Assembly: GCF_041807905.1 (NCBI RefSeq)
Contig: NZ_JBGVSA010000011.1
Span: 1 to 64,000, forward strand
Direction: 5' to 3'
Origin: JBGVSA01 sp041807905
GTDB lineage: Bacteria; Pseudomonadota; Gammaproteobacteria; Burkholderiales; Rhodocyclaceae
Length of the DNA stretch: 64,000 bases
Shown: one piece after another, positions 16,157-23,904 of the stretch
Position numbering within the stretch: position 1 is the stretch's first letter
How the letters are laid out: every line of letters begins with the position of its first letter
Position numbers and translations under genes: made by a program
The notes under the pieces: model-generated
Database searches by the model: none
What the model was told of the DNA's origin: nothing
The model's input: only the letters and a program-made list of their open reading frames with translations

Positions 16157-16372
16157 ATGGAAGATCGCTGGCTCTCTGTCGACGAAATCGCCGATTACCT
16201 CGGCGTAGCAAAAGACACCATCTACACCTGGGTTACCTCCAAGGGCATGCCGGGGCACAAGGTTGGGCGCTTCTGGAAGTTTAAGAAGGAAGACGTGGAT
16301 GCCTGGGTACGAGAGGGCGGAGCCGCTGCTGGCAGCGATGATTATGAGGACAAGGAGCGCCCCAATGTTTGA
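16157..16372 (+). CDS. Excisionase-family HTH protein heading the BREX-3 operon
   Basis: A 71-residue protein; ATG at 16157. MEDRWLSVDEIADYLGVAKDTIYTWV is the recognition half of the MerR/excisionase winged HTH fold, and KGMPGHKVGRFWKFKKEDVDAWVRE is the wing and second helix. The family binds DNA at helper sites. Here it precedes brxF directly, on the same strand, and its stop overlaps a mini-ORF (ATGTTTGA at 16365-16372), so it belongs to the BREX transcript. A likely role is transcriptional control of the operon, acting on the phased repeats upstream; a role in excision is also possible given the island context. It is not the WYL-type BrxR known from type 1 BREX. Confidence 0.78.
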   Translation: MEDRWLSVDEIADYLGVAKDTIYTWVTSKGMPGHKVGRFWKFKKEDVDAWVREGGAAAGSDDYEDKERPNV

Positions 16373-16463
16373 GCGGCGCCGCACTCCCAGCAGCAACAAA
16401 ATGAGCGAGCTGAATCGGGAATGTCAGGTGTTCAAAGTCTCTGAAGAACAGAGGCTCAATTGA
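16365..16463 (+). CDS. 32-codon mini-ORF bridging the HTH gene and brxF
   Basis: Starts at ATG 16365, inside the last codons of the HTH gene, and ends with TGA at 16461-16463, overlapping the TTG start of brxF (TTGA). The peptide is basic and polar with SELNRECQVFKVSEEQ near its end and has no recognisable domain. Its value may be translational coupling of brxF to the upstream gene, not the peptide itself. Confidence 0.4.
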   Translation: MFERRRTPSSNKMSELNRECQVFKVSEEQRLN

Positions 16464-16915
16464 TCGCCCAGCTCGAACGTTTCGTTGGCGAAATAGGCGA
16501 CATCAACAGCAAGCTGATCCTGTTGGTTGGTCCCAGCCGCAGTGGAAAAACCCAACTACTCCGTCAACTCGGCGCGAAGGTTAATGTCGACCCGCTTAAC
16601 GTCAGCCTGGAGCTGGGGCGCCGTTTGGCTGCCACGCCGAACCACAAGCGTGGCTTTTCGGCAGGCGAACTGCTGCGGGAAATCGCGGACAAGGAGCGCG
16701 ATGATGACCCACTACTGCTCGACAACCTGGAGTTGTTGTTCGAGCCGAGCCTGCACATCAACCCGCTCGATATTGTCAGGCGGCTGGCTCACTCCAAACG
16801 AGTCGTTGCCGTCTGGCCCGGCGACTTACGTGGCGATCACTTGGTGTATGCCGACATGAGCCATCCAGAACATCGTGACTACAGCCGCGACGGCGTGGTC
16901 GTACTCGAAATTTGA
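16460..16915 (+). CDS. brxF: BREX-3 P-loop protein BrxF
   Basis: A 151-residue protein. The frame has a stop at 16442 and no ATG before the conserved part, so the TTG at 16460 is the likely start; it overlaps the stop of the mini-ORF. The P-loop is LLVGPSRSGKTQLL (residues 22-34). A Walker-B-like segment DPLLLDNLELLFEPSLHINP follows, and the tail HPEHRDYSRDGVVVLEI is characteristic of BrxF. BrxF is the small ATPase specific to type 3 BREX, a phage-defence system that blocks phage DNA replication while marking host DNA by adenine methylation. Its mechanism in type 3 is not established. The order HTH-brxF-brxC is the expected start of a type 3 operon. Confidence 0.9.
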   Translation: MIAQLERFVGEIGDINSKLILLVGPSRSGKTQLLRQLGAKVNVDPLNVSLELGRRLAATPNHKRGFSAGELLREIADKERDDDPLLLDNLELLFEPSLHINPLDIVRRLAHSKRVVAVWPGDLRGDHLVYADMSHPEHRDYSRDGVVVLEI

Positions 16916-16949
16916 CCAGATTCAGATACTGAGGGGGAGATTGAACCAG

Positions 16950-19900
16950 ATGTCAAAGAACATGAAATACGGAGACTTGATCCAGTTCGAGCAGATCGAA
17001 TCAGTCATTCAGCTGCTTGATGCTGGACGCCCGGATGAAGCGAAGAAGCTCGTCGCGACCTACGTCATTTCCGACGACATGGCTGAGCGGATCTCCAAAC
17101 TCATGGTCCCCCAGCTCAGTTTCGACGACTCGGTCGATCACAAGGGCGTGCTGATCGTCGGTAACTACGGCACAGGTAAGTCGCACTTGATGTCGGTGCT
17201 GTCGCTGGTGGCAGAAGACGCCGCTTACGCGCCGATGATCCGCCACCCGAAGGTCGCCGAAGCGGTTACTCCGATCGCAGGCCGCTTTAAGGTGCTGCGT
17301 ATCGAGGTGGGTGGTCTGCAAATGCCGCTGCGCCAGATCATCACCCTGCAGCTTGAGCGATTCCTCGAAAAGCTCGGCGTCGACTACACCTTTCCGACTG
17401 CCGACAAAGAGCTCAACAACAAGGACTCCTTCGAGGAAATGATGGCCGCGTTCGGTGAGAAATTTCCGGACCAAGGTGTGCTGCTGGTTGTCGACGAGTT
17501 CCTGGAGTACCTGCAGTCCCGTCGCGACCACGAACTGGTGCAAGACCTGGCCATCCTGCGTCAAATCGGTGAAGTCACCAAGCACCTGAAGTTCCGTTTC
17601 GTGGCCGGTGTGCAGGAAGCCATTTTCGACAGCGTGCGTTTCCAGCATGTGGCCGACAGCATGCGCCGCGTCAACGAGCGCTTCACCCAGATCCTGATCG
17701 ACCGTCAGGACGTCAGTTTCGTCGTCTCAGCGCGCCTGCTCAAGAAGACCGCAGACCAGCAGAACAAGATTCGCGAATACCTCACGCCGTTCGCCAAGTT
17801 CTATGGCTCCATGAACGAGCGCATGGACGAGTACGTGCGGCTGTTCCCGGTTCACCCGGACTACCTGAAGACCTTCGAGCAGATCCACTTCACCGAGAAG
17901 CGCGGCGCACTCAAGACCATCGAGGCCGCGATGCTGGCCATCCTCGCCCAGGAGGTGCCTGCTGACAAGCCGCTGTTCATCAGCTACGAAAGTTTCTGGA
18001 ACACGGTCAAGGCCAACTCGGTCCTGCGCGCCGACCCGAACATCAAGGAGGTCATGCGCGTGTCCGAAGTGCTGGAGTCGCGCGTACAGCAAGCCTTCAC
18101 GCGCCCGCCCTACAAAGCCATGGCGCTGCGCGTGATCAACGCGCTGGCCGTGCACCGTCTGACCACCGGCGGCGACATCCATGTGCCCATTGGCCCCACG
18201 GCTGCCGAGCTGCGCGACGCCCTGTGCCTGTTCCAACCAGGTGTGGAGGACATGCCGGGCGATCCGGCCGAGAACCTGCTGTCGATGGTCCAGACCGTCA
18301 TGCGGGAGGTGCTGAAGACCGTCAACGGACAATTCATCTCCAAGGCACCGGACACCGAGCAGTACTACCTCGATCTCAAGAAGGACATCGACTACGACGC
18401 GCAGATCGAGAAGCGCGCCGAAGCCCTATCCGACGACGCGTTGGACCGTGCCTACTACAGCGCCATCAAGGCACTGATGGAGTGCAGCGACGACCTGCGT
18501 TACCCAGGCTTTCAGATCTGGCAATACCAGATTGAGTGGCAGGAGCGCCGTGTCGAACGCATGGGCTACCTGTTCTTTGGTGCCCCGAATGACCGCCCCA
18601 CGGCCCAGCCCGAGCGCGACTTCTACATCTACTTCATCCAGCCCTTCGACAAGCCGAAGTTCAGCGACAACAACCTGGCGGACGAAGTGTTCTTCCGTCT
18701 GAAATCTCCAGACGAGGACTACAAGCGCTACTTGTCCCAATACGCAGCAGCTCTCGATTTGGCGTCCACCGCCAGCGGCAGCGCAAAGACTGTCTACCTC
18801 TCGAAGGCTCAGGAGTCCTTGCGATTCATGAGTAAGTGGCTGCAGGAAAAGCAGATGACGGCCTTCGAAATTACGCACCAAGGGAAGACAAAAACACTGC
18901 AAAAGTGGGTTGAGGGCGTGTCGCTGCGCGACCGTGCGCGGCTAGGGCCAGATGAGCGCATCAACTTCCGCGACGTGGTAAACGTCGTCTCTGGCTTGGC
19001 GCTCGGCCAGCGTTTTGCCGACATTTCTCCAGAGTACCCCAGCTTCTCTGTGCTGGTTACCGAGGCCAACCGCAAGCAGCTAGTCGGCAATGCACTGCGT
19101 GCTCTGGCCGGCGGCACTCGCACCAAGGATTCGCTTGCCGTGCTTGATGCGCTGGAGCTGCTCGATGGTGACCGCATCGATTCGGCCAATTCCCGCTACG
19201 CGCAGGAAGTTCTCAACCGCCTCAAGGCCAAAGGCCACGGCCAGGTGCTCAATCGCAGCGAACTGCTGTCGGGCACCTCAGACGTCGAATATTTCGCGCC
19301 GATCAAGTATCGGCTGGAGCCCGACCTGCTGGTCACCGTACTGGGCGGCTTGGTCTACTCGGGCGACATCGTGCTATCGATCACAGGCGACAAGATCGAT
19401 TCCGGCAAGCTGGTGCAACTTGCGGAGCGTTCGTTGGAAGAGCTCAAGCAGTTCAAACATGTCGAGGCGCCCAAGGAGATCAACCTCGCAGTTCTGCGCG
19501 CCCTGTTCGAGTTGTTTGACTTGGCGTCCGGCCTGGCCCAGAAGGCCGGCCAAGGCGATACTGAGCCAGTCGTCAAACTGCAAGAAAAAGTCAGCGCACT
19601 CGTTCCGCGCGTACTTAAGGCCGGCTCCGACCTTCAGCAAGGCAAGCTTAGCTTTTGGGGCCAGAGCTTGCTGCGCGAGGAAGAAGCCAAAGATTGGCAC
19701 GCCCGGCTTGATTCGCTCAAGAAGTTCACCGAGTCGCTGGCTCCGTACAACACCGTTGGCAAGCTTAAGAACCTGCGCGTCACTCAGGAAGACATCGACA
19801 GCCAGAAGAAGAATCTAGAGACCCTGGCAGCCGTCGAGCGTCTGCTCGAACTGATTTTGGAACTGGGCAGCACGGCGTCCTACCTCTCGCAAGCCGAGAT

Positions 19901-20690
19901 GGTGTTGCCCCCCGAGCATCCGTGGGTAAAACAGGCCGAGGCGGCCCGCAAGGCGCTGCAGGACAAGCTAAGCCAGGACCGCACGGCCGAGCATGCCTCC
20001 GAGTACCGGCAGACGCTCAATCAGCTCAAGAAGGACTACATCACTGCCTACATCGCCAGCCACAGTAAGGCGCGGCTGGGTGTAGCCGAGGACAAGACCC
20101 GCAACGCCCTGCGCAAGGACGACCGCCTGCTGGCGCTGCGCGTGTTGGCTGGCGTGTCGCTGATGCCCACTAGCCAGCTCACCGCCTTCGAGGAGTCGCT
20201 CAGCGGACTGAAGAGCTGCTCTTCGCTGGATGAGCCGACCCTGGTCACGGCAGCCGTATGCCCGCACTGCCAGTTCCGCCCGTCTGCCGAGCAGTTGGAG
20301 CTAATCCCGGCGGCTAACCGCCTGCACAAGCTGGACGATGATCTGGACGAACTGCTGACCAACTGGCAGCAGACTCTGCTGGAAAACCTCGAAGACCCGT
20401 TCACACAGGACAGTCTGGGCCTGTTGCCGCCCGCCTCCAAGAAGCTGATCGATACTTTTCTGACGTCACGCACGCTGCCAGACCCGATGACGACTGAGTT
20501 TGCCAACGCCGTGCAGGAAGCACTGTCGGGGCTGGAGAAGATCTCGGTAAAGGGTGACGAGATCAAGCAGGCACTGCTTCAAGGCGGCTCGCCGGCCACG
20601 CCGGACGATCTGCGCAAACGCTTCGACACCTTCATGAACGAGCGCTGCAAGGGCAAGGACTCAAGCAAGCTTCGCTTCGTGGTGGAGTAA
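16950..20690 (+). CDS. brxC: BREX P-loop ATPase BrxC
   Basis: A 1246-residue protein; ATG at 16950 (MSKNMKYGDLIQFEQIESVI) is chosen because GGGGGAG precedes it and the upstream 25 codons overlap brxF. Walker A is IVGNYGTGKSHLM (about residues 70-81), Walker B GVLLVVDEFLEYLQ (about 176-189). Later regions are long helical segments (for example QEDIDSQKKNLETLAAVERL) and a CPHCQF knuckle near residue 1110. BrxC is the large AAA-like ATPase found in every BREX subtype and essential for defence. Length (about 1200) fits the family. It is followed by a 2 bp gap to an accessory gene and not by pglX as in standard type 3 loci. Confidence 0.92.
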   Translation: MSKNMKYGDLIQFEQIESVIQLLDAGRPDEAKKLVATYVISDDMAERISKLMVPQLSFDDSVDHKGVLIVGNYGTGKSHLMSVLSLVAEDAAYAPMIRHPKVAEAVTPIAGRFKVLRIEVGGLQMPLRQIITLQLERFLEKLGVDYTFPTADKELNNKDSFEEMMAAFGEKFPDQGVLLVVDEFLEYLQSRRDHELVQDLAILRQIGEVTKHLKFRFVAGVQEAIFDSVRFQHVADSMRRVNERFTQILIDRQDVSFVVSARLLKKTADQQNKIREYLTPFAKFYGSMNERMDEYVRLFPVHPDYLKTFEQIHFTEKRGALKTIEAAMLAILAQEVPADKPLFISYESFWNTVKANSVLRADPNIKEVMRVSEVLESRVQQAFTRPPYKAMALRVINALAVHRLTTGGDIHVPIGPTAAELRDALCLFQPGVEDMPGDPAENLLSMVQTVMREVLKTVNGQFISKAPDTEQYYLDLKKDIDYDAQIEKRAEALSDDALDRAYYSAIKALMECSDDLRYPGFQIWQYQIEWQERRVERMGYLFFGAPNDRPTAQPERDFYIYFIQPFDKPKFSDNNLADEVFFRLKSPDEDYKRYLSQYAAALDLASTASGSAKTVYLSKAQESLRFMSKWLQEKQMTAFEITHQGKTKTLQKWVEGVSLRDRARLGPDERINFRDVVNVVSGLALGQRFADISPEYPSFSVLVTEANRKQLVGNALRALAGGTRTKDSLAVLDALELLDGDRIDSANSRYAQEVLNRLKAKGHGQVLNRSELLSGTSDVEYFAPIKYRLEPDLLVTVLGGLVYSGDIVLSITGDKIDSGKLVQLAERSLEELKQFKHVEAPKEINLAVLRALFELFDLASGLAQKAGQGDTEPVVKLQEKVSALVPRVLKAGSDLQQGKLSFWGQSLLREEEAKDWHARLDSLKKFTESLAPYNTVGKLKNLRVTQEDIDSQKKNLETLAAVERLLELILELGSTASYLSQAEMVLPPEHPWVKQAEAARKALQDKLSQDRTAEHASEYRQTLNQLKKDYITAYIASHSKARLGVAEDKTRNALRKDDRLLALRVLAGVSLMPTSQLTAFEESLSGLKSCSSLDEPTLVTAAVCPHCQFRPSAEQLELIPAANRLHKLDDDLDELLTNWQQTLLENLEDPFTQDSLGLLPPASKKLIDTFLTSRTLPDPMTTEFANAVQEALSGLEKISVKGDEIKQALLQGGSPATPDDLRKRFDTFMNERCKGKDSSKLRFVVE

Positions 20691-20692
20691 GA

Positions 20693-22141
20693 ATGACGAA
20701 TGATATTTCCAACCAGCTTCTCGATGACTTCGCAAACGCGGAGCATCCGGATGCTCGCGTTCAGGCGCTGACGGATTTGATGACCCACAAGGTCATCCCC
20801 AAGCAGGCTGCTGATGCCCGCTTCGAGAAGGGCCTTGAATGTTGGGTCTTGTTGGCAACGCAAGCGGATACAGTTCCCAGCGTTCGGTTGGTAGCCATCG
20901 CAGAGTTGGTCAGGGCGACTCAACAGCTCAAAAAGCGTCAGCCGGATTTGCTCAAGCGGCTTCAAACGAGCATGGGCGTACCCTTTTCACCGCTCAACGA
21001 GCTTACTGACCCTGAAGATCGCCTGAATGTCGCGAGGGCCTGCACATTCCTGACGGCTGATTGGCTCAAGCCGTACTTGGCAGCAAGCATCGCTGCCGAG
21101 CAGGGTGCCAAGGTACGTTCAGAGTTGATGGCGGGACTAGTTACCCGTTCCTCCTCCATAGCAGATGTCCTCGAGCATTTGATCTCGGCATTTGATGCGC
21201 TTCAACTGGAGACGGAAACTCCTGCTGATTCGCGCGCCAGGCGACTCACTGCCACGCTCGAAGCATTCCGAACGACTGTTCTGGGAGCTCTGCTTGATGC
21301 CGGCGACGAAGTCGGAGGCAAGCTCAATAGCTGGTTGGTCACTACGTTCTCGAAGACTGGGCGCCCTCAGGAAGAGTCCGCACAGCTTGCGCTGACCCGT
21401 GAAGTCGCGCTGGCGCTGCATGACTTGGTTCGATCGCGTTTCTCTATCTCAACGGAACCTCAAACCTTCCAGGCGTTGAAATACTGCAGGGGGTTTTTCA
21501 CAGGTATCTCGTGGCCCGCAGCCGTTCGAAACGAAACTGACTTGCTGGTCCAGGACGTTTCCGAGGCTCTGGTCTTGCTAGGACGAATGGGTATCCCAAA
21601 CCAGGCCTTGCTCGAACGCCTTGAGCTGGTCTGTGGCATCAAGGAACGCGCGCGTGCGGTGGCGTCATCACTGGCGGAAAAGCACACAGAGCTGAGCGAA
21701 GAGATTCGGTCGTGGCTGCGTCTGGGTCGAACCGTCAACACCGTTGCAGCCAGTGACGTGTTGCAAGAGACCTTGCTGGATGCCAGCGATGAAGCCTTGG
21801 GGCTGGCCTTGATCGAAAGTCGGGAGCTGCTGCGACAGGGCGAGTCGATTCGCAAACTCGTGCTGACATCTCTTCAGATCCTTGATCCGTCGATGGCTTC
21901 CGTTTTGCATGACTACCTCTCTCAAGCAGGCAATGCAGGCGCAGCGCTTGAGGAGCTCGCAAAGCGTCGTGGGCTGGATCTCTATGGCAAAGCAGGTGAT
22001 GACATCCCGTTCGCACCAAAATACTTCGATGCTATCGGCAGTATTCGCGGCACCCAAGTCACCATCGTTCGGCCTGCCATTGTGAGAAGCACGTCAGACA
22101 ACACGGTTGGACAGGTCGTCAAAAAAGGTCTGGTTGAATAA
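20693..22141 (+). CDS. Accessory BREX-operon protein: helical N-terminal region with GrpE-like tail
   Basis: A 482-residue protein, 2 bp after brxC and 26 bp before the Hsp70-like gene. Residues 1-~420 are almost entirely predicted helix with leucine-rich repeats of HEAT-like character (LVAIAELVRATQQLKKRQP, SVLHDYLSQAGNAGAALEEL). The last ~45 residues change character: DIPFAPKYFDAIGSIRGTQV, then TIVRPAIVRSTSDN and VGQVVKKGLVE. This resembles the C-terminal beta domain of GrpE, whose members end in a V-x-RPA-x-V strand after a P-x-x-H/F-x-A element. GrpE exchanges nucleotide on Hsp70, and an Hsp70-like gene follows immediately, so I infer a partner or exchange factor for it. No family was recognised for the whole length. 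It is not part of described type 3 BREX sets that I know. Confidence 0.6.
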   Translation: MTNDISNQLLDDFANAEHPDARVQALTDLMTHKVIPKQAADARFEKGLECWVLLATQADTVPSVRLVAIAELVRATQQLKKRQPDLLKRLQTSMGVPFSPLNELTDPEDRLNVARACTFLTADWLKPYLAASIAAEQGAKVRSELMAGLVTRSSSIADVLEHLISAFDALQLETETPADSRARRLTATLEAFRTTVLGALLDAGDEVGGKLNSWLVTTFSKTGRPQEESAQLALTREVALALHDLVRSRFSISTEPQTFQALKYCRGFFTGISWPAAVRNETDLLVQDVSEALVLLGRMGIPNQALLERLELVCGIKERARAVASSLAEKHTELSEEIRSWLRLGRTVNTVAASDVLQETLLDASDEALGLALIESRELLRQGESIRKLVLTSLQILDPSMASVLHDYLSQAGNAGAALEELAKRRGLDLYGKAGDDIPFAPKYFDAIGSIRGTQVTIVRPAIVRSTSDNTVGQVVKKGLVE

Positions 22142-22167
22142 TTACATTCACGGGGGAGATGACAAGA

Positions 22168-23823
22168 ATGGATATTTCGCAGGCATGCATGCTGATTGAG
22201 AATCTGCTTGATCGCATTGAACGGAACCCTGAAACGGGCAAATACCATCTGGGAGTGATCTCCAGCAAAGAGAAGGAGGCTTTGCAAAGCGCACTCGCCA
22301 GCTTGAGGGGAGACGATGGCGAAACCATCGGCACTCCGACCACGGGCGTCCAGGTGCCCGAAGTGCCTCAGCCGCCCCCTCCTGTTCCTGCCTTGCCGGA
22401 AGTCATTCTGAATGTGCAGGCTATGGAACGCACGCAGCCCGAGAGTCCCGAAATCACCCTGTGCCTGGATTTCGGAACGGCCATGTCCAAGGCCTTTGCC
22501 ATCGCAGGTTCATCCACTCCGGTAGAGCTTGCTCTGGGAAAGCGTGCTGGTAGCAGCGGTTACCCGGTGGAATCATCTCTGTTCATCTCAGATGATGGCG
22601 TCCTGCATTTTGGGCCGCAGGCAGTGGAGCTTGGGACCCATGCGATTACCCTGGGCCGGACCCGGTTCGACTCGCCAAAATCGCGTCTCTCCATGGGGAA
22701 AAAGCTCGACATCAATCGTGTTCCTTTGGCCAAAGACAAGAACCCGTTTGAATCCATCCCGATGTCTGAGGGTGAAATGATCACCCTGTACCTGGCCTAC
22801 CTGACCGATCTGGCCGGTACTGAGCTTTCCGATAAAGGCTACTCACGTTATTGCGCCCGTCGTTTCGCGCGCCCCTGCTGGGACGATGACCGCAATCAGT
22901 GGGCGGAGCCCTTGCTGCGTCGCATGCTTGCGCAAGCCCAGATTCTGGCTGACACATTTACGGGGCGCTGGCTCGAAGGCATTCCGCTTGCCGAAGCCAA
23001 GCAGGCTTTGATCAAGCTGAATGAATTGGCGGTGCAACCCGATTATCTGCTTGCACAAGAGGGGATTCCGGAGCCTGTCGCTGCAGCTTCCAGTCTGATG
23101 CTGGCCGATGAAGCGCAGCGCGAGCTCTTCTTAGTCGTGGATGTGGGGGCTGGTACGACAGACTTTGGCGTATTCCTGCTCCAACACAATCCGGACAAGG
23201 AGGTTTGCAAGGTCCGCATCATCCCGGACACCATCAAGTACTTGCCTCAGGCCGGTAATCGCGTCGACGAACTCCTCAAGCTGCATGTGCTGGATCTTGA
23301 AGGCGTCGACATCGCCAGCCCTGAGGGGCGACACAACGCGGACTTCCTGGACAGCACGATCCGTCTGCACAAAGAAGCCTTATTCCGCGATGGCACGGTC
23401 GCCGTGCCCATGGCAAACAAGTCTCGCGTCACGGTAGAACTGCCGACATTCATGGAAAGCCCACGCGTCAAAGCCTTTACGCTGCTGCTGGAGAATGAGT
23501 TGGCGGCTGTGCTTGAGTGCGTGAAAGACGGCTATCTCGATCTCATGCGAGGCACCCATCTCAATGTCGTACTCACAGGCGGTGGTGCCACGCTGCCGAT
23601 GATTCAGCGGCTTGCCACTGGCGTGATCGAGGTGCGAGACCGAAAGATCATGCGCCGTGCTGCACCCAAAGTGCCGTCGTGGGTAACAGAAAGTTACCCC
23701 CAGTTTGAATCGCAGTACCCACAGTTGGCAGTCGCTATCGGCGGTGCGAATCCAGATCTGCCAGAGCTGGCTGAGAGCGTCGCGGATTTCAAGGGGCTGT
23801 CCGGCCGTACGTACTCGATCTGA
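22168..23823 (+). CDS. Hsp70/actin-fold ATPase within the BREX operon
   Basis: A 551-residue protein. ATG at 22168 is preferred to 22159 because the GGGGGAG box touches the earlier one. After a ~95-residue helical and proline-rich lead (VPQPPPPVPALPE) the nucleotide-binding fold starts. Phosphate 1 is LCLDFGTAMSKAFA (Asp near 101), phosphate 2 is LVVDVGAGTTDFGVF (about 325-332), and the adenosine motif is VVLTGGGATLPMIQRL (about 471). These are the DnaK/MreB-type signatures. There is no separate substrate-binding beta domain of DnaK type; the C-terminus ends soon after the third motif. The segment RFARPCWDDDRNQWAEPLLRRM lies where the lid region would be. Position after the GrpE-like protein suggests an ATPase switch with that partner in BREX; this is inference. 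Confidence 0.75.
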   Translation: MDISQACMLIENLLDRIERNPETGKYHLGVISSKEKEALQSALASLRGDDGETIGTPTTGVQVPEVPQPPPPVPALPEVILNVQAMERTQPESPEITLCLDFGTAMSKAFAIAGSSTPVELALGKRAGSSGYPVESSLFISDDGVLHFGPQAVELGTHAITLGRTRFDSPKSRLSMGKKLDINRVPLAKDKNPFESIPMSEGEMITLYLAYLTDLAGTELSDKGYSRYCARRFARPCWDDDRNQWAEPLLRRMLAQAQILADTFTGRWLEGIPLAEAKQALIKLNELAVQPDYLLAQEGIPEPVAAASSLMLADEAQRELFLVVDVGAGTTDFGVFLLQHNPDKEVCKVRIIPDTIKYLPQAGNRVDELLKLHVLDLEGVDIASPEGRHNADFLDSTIRLHKEALFRDGTVAVPMANKSRVTVELPTFMESPRVKAFTLLLENELAAVLECVKDGYLDLMRGTHLNVVLTGGGATLPMIQRLATGVIEVRDRKIMRRAAPKVPSWVTESYPQFESQYPQLAVAIGGANPDLPELAESVADFKGLSGRTYSI

Positions 23824-23904
23824 ACGTAAGGGGCGAGGACTTGCGGTGCAATTGCCGATTGAAGCTTGGTCGTAGATCGTAAGAGAAGAATCGAAGGAAG
23901 AGTA

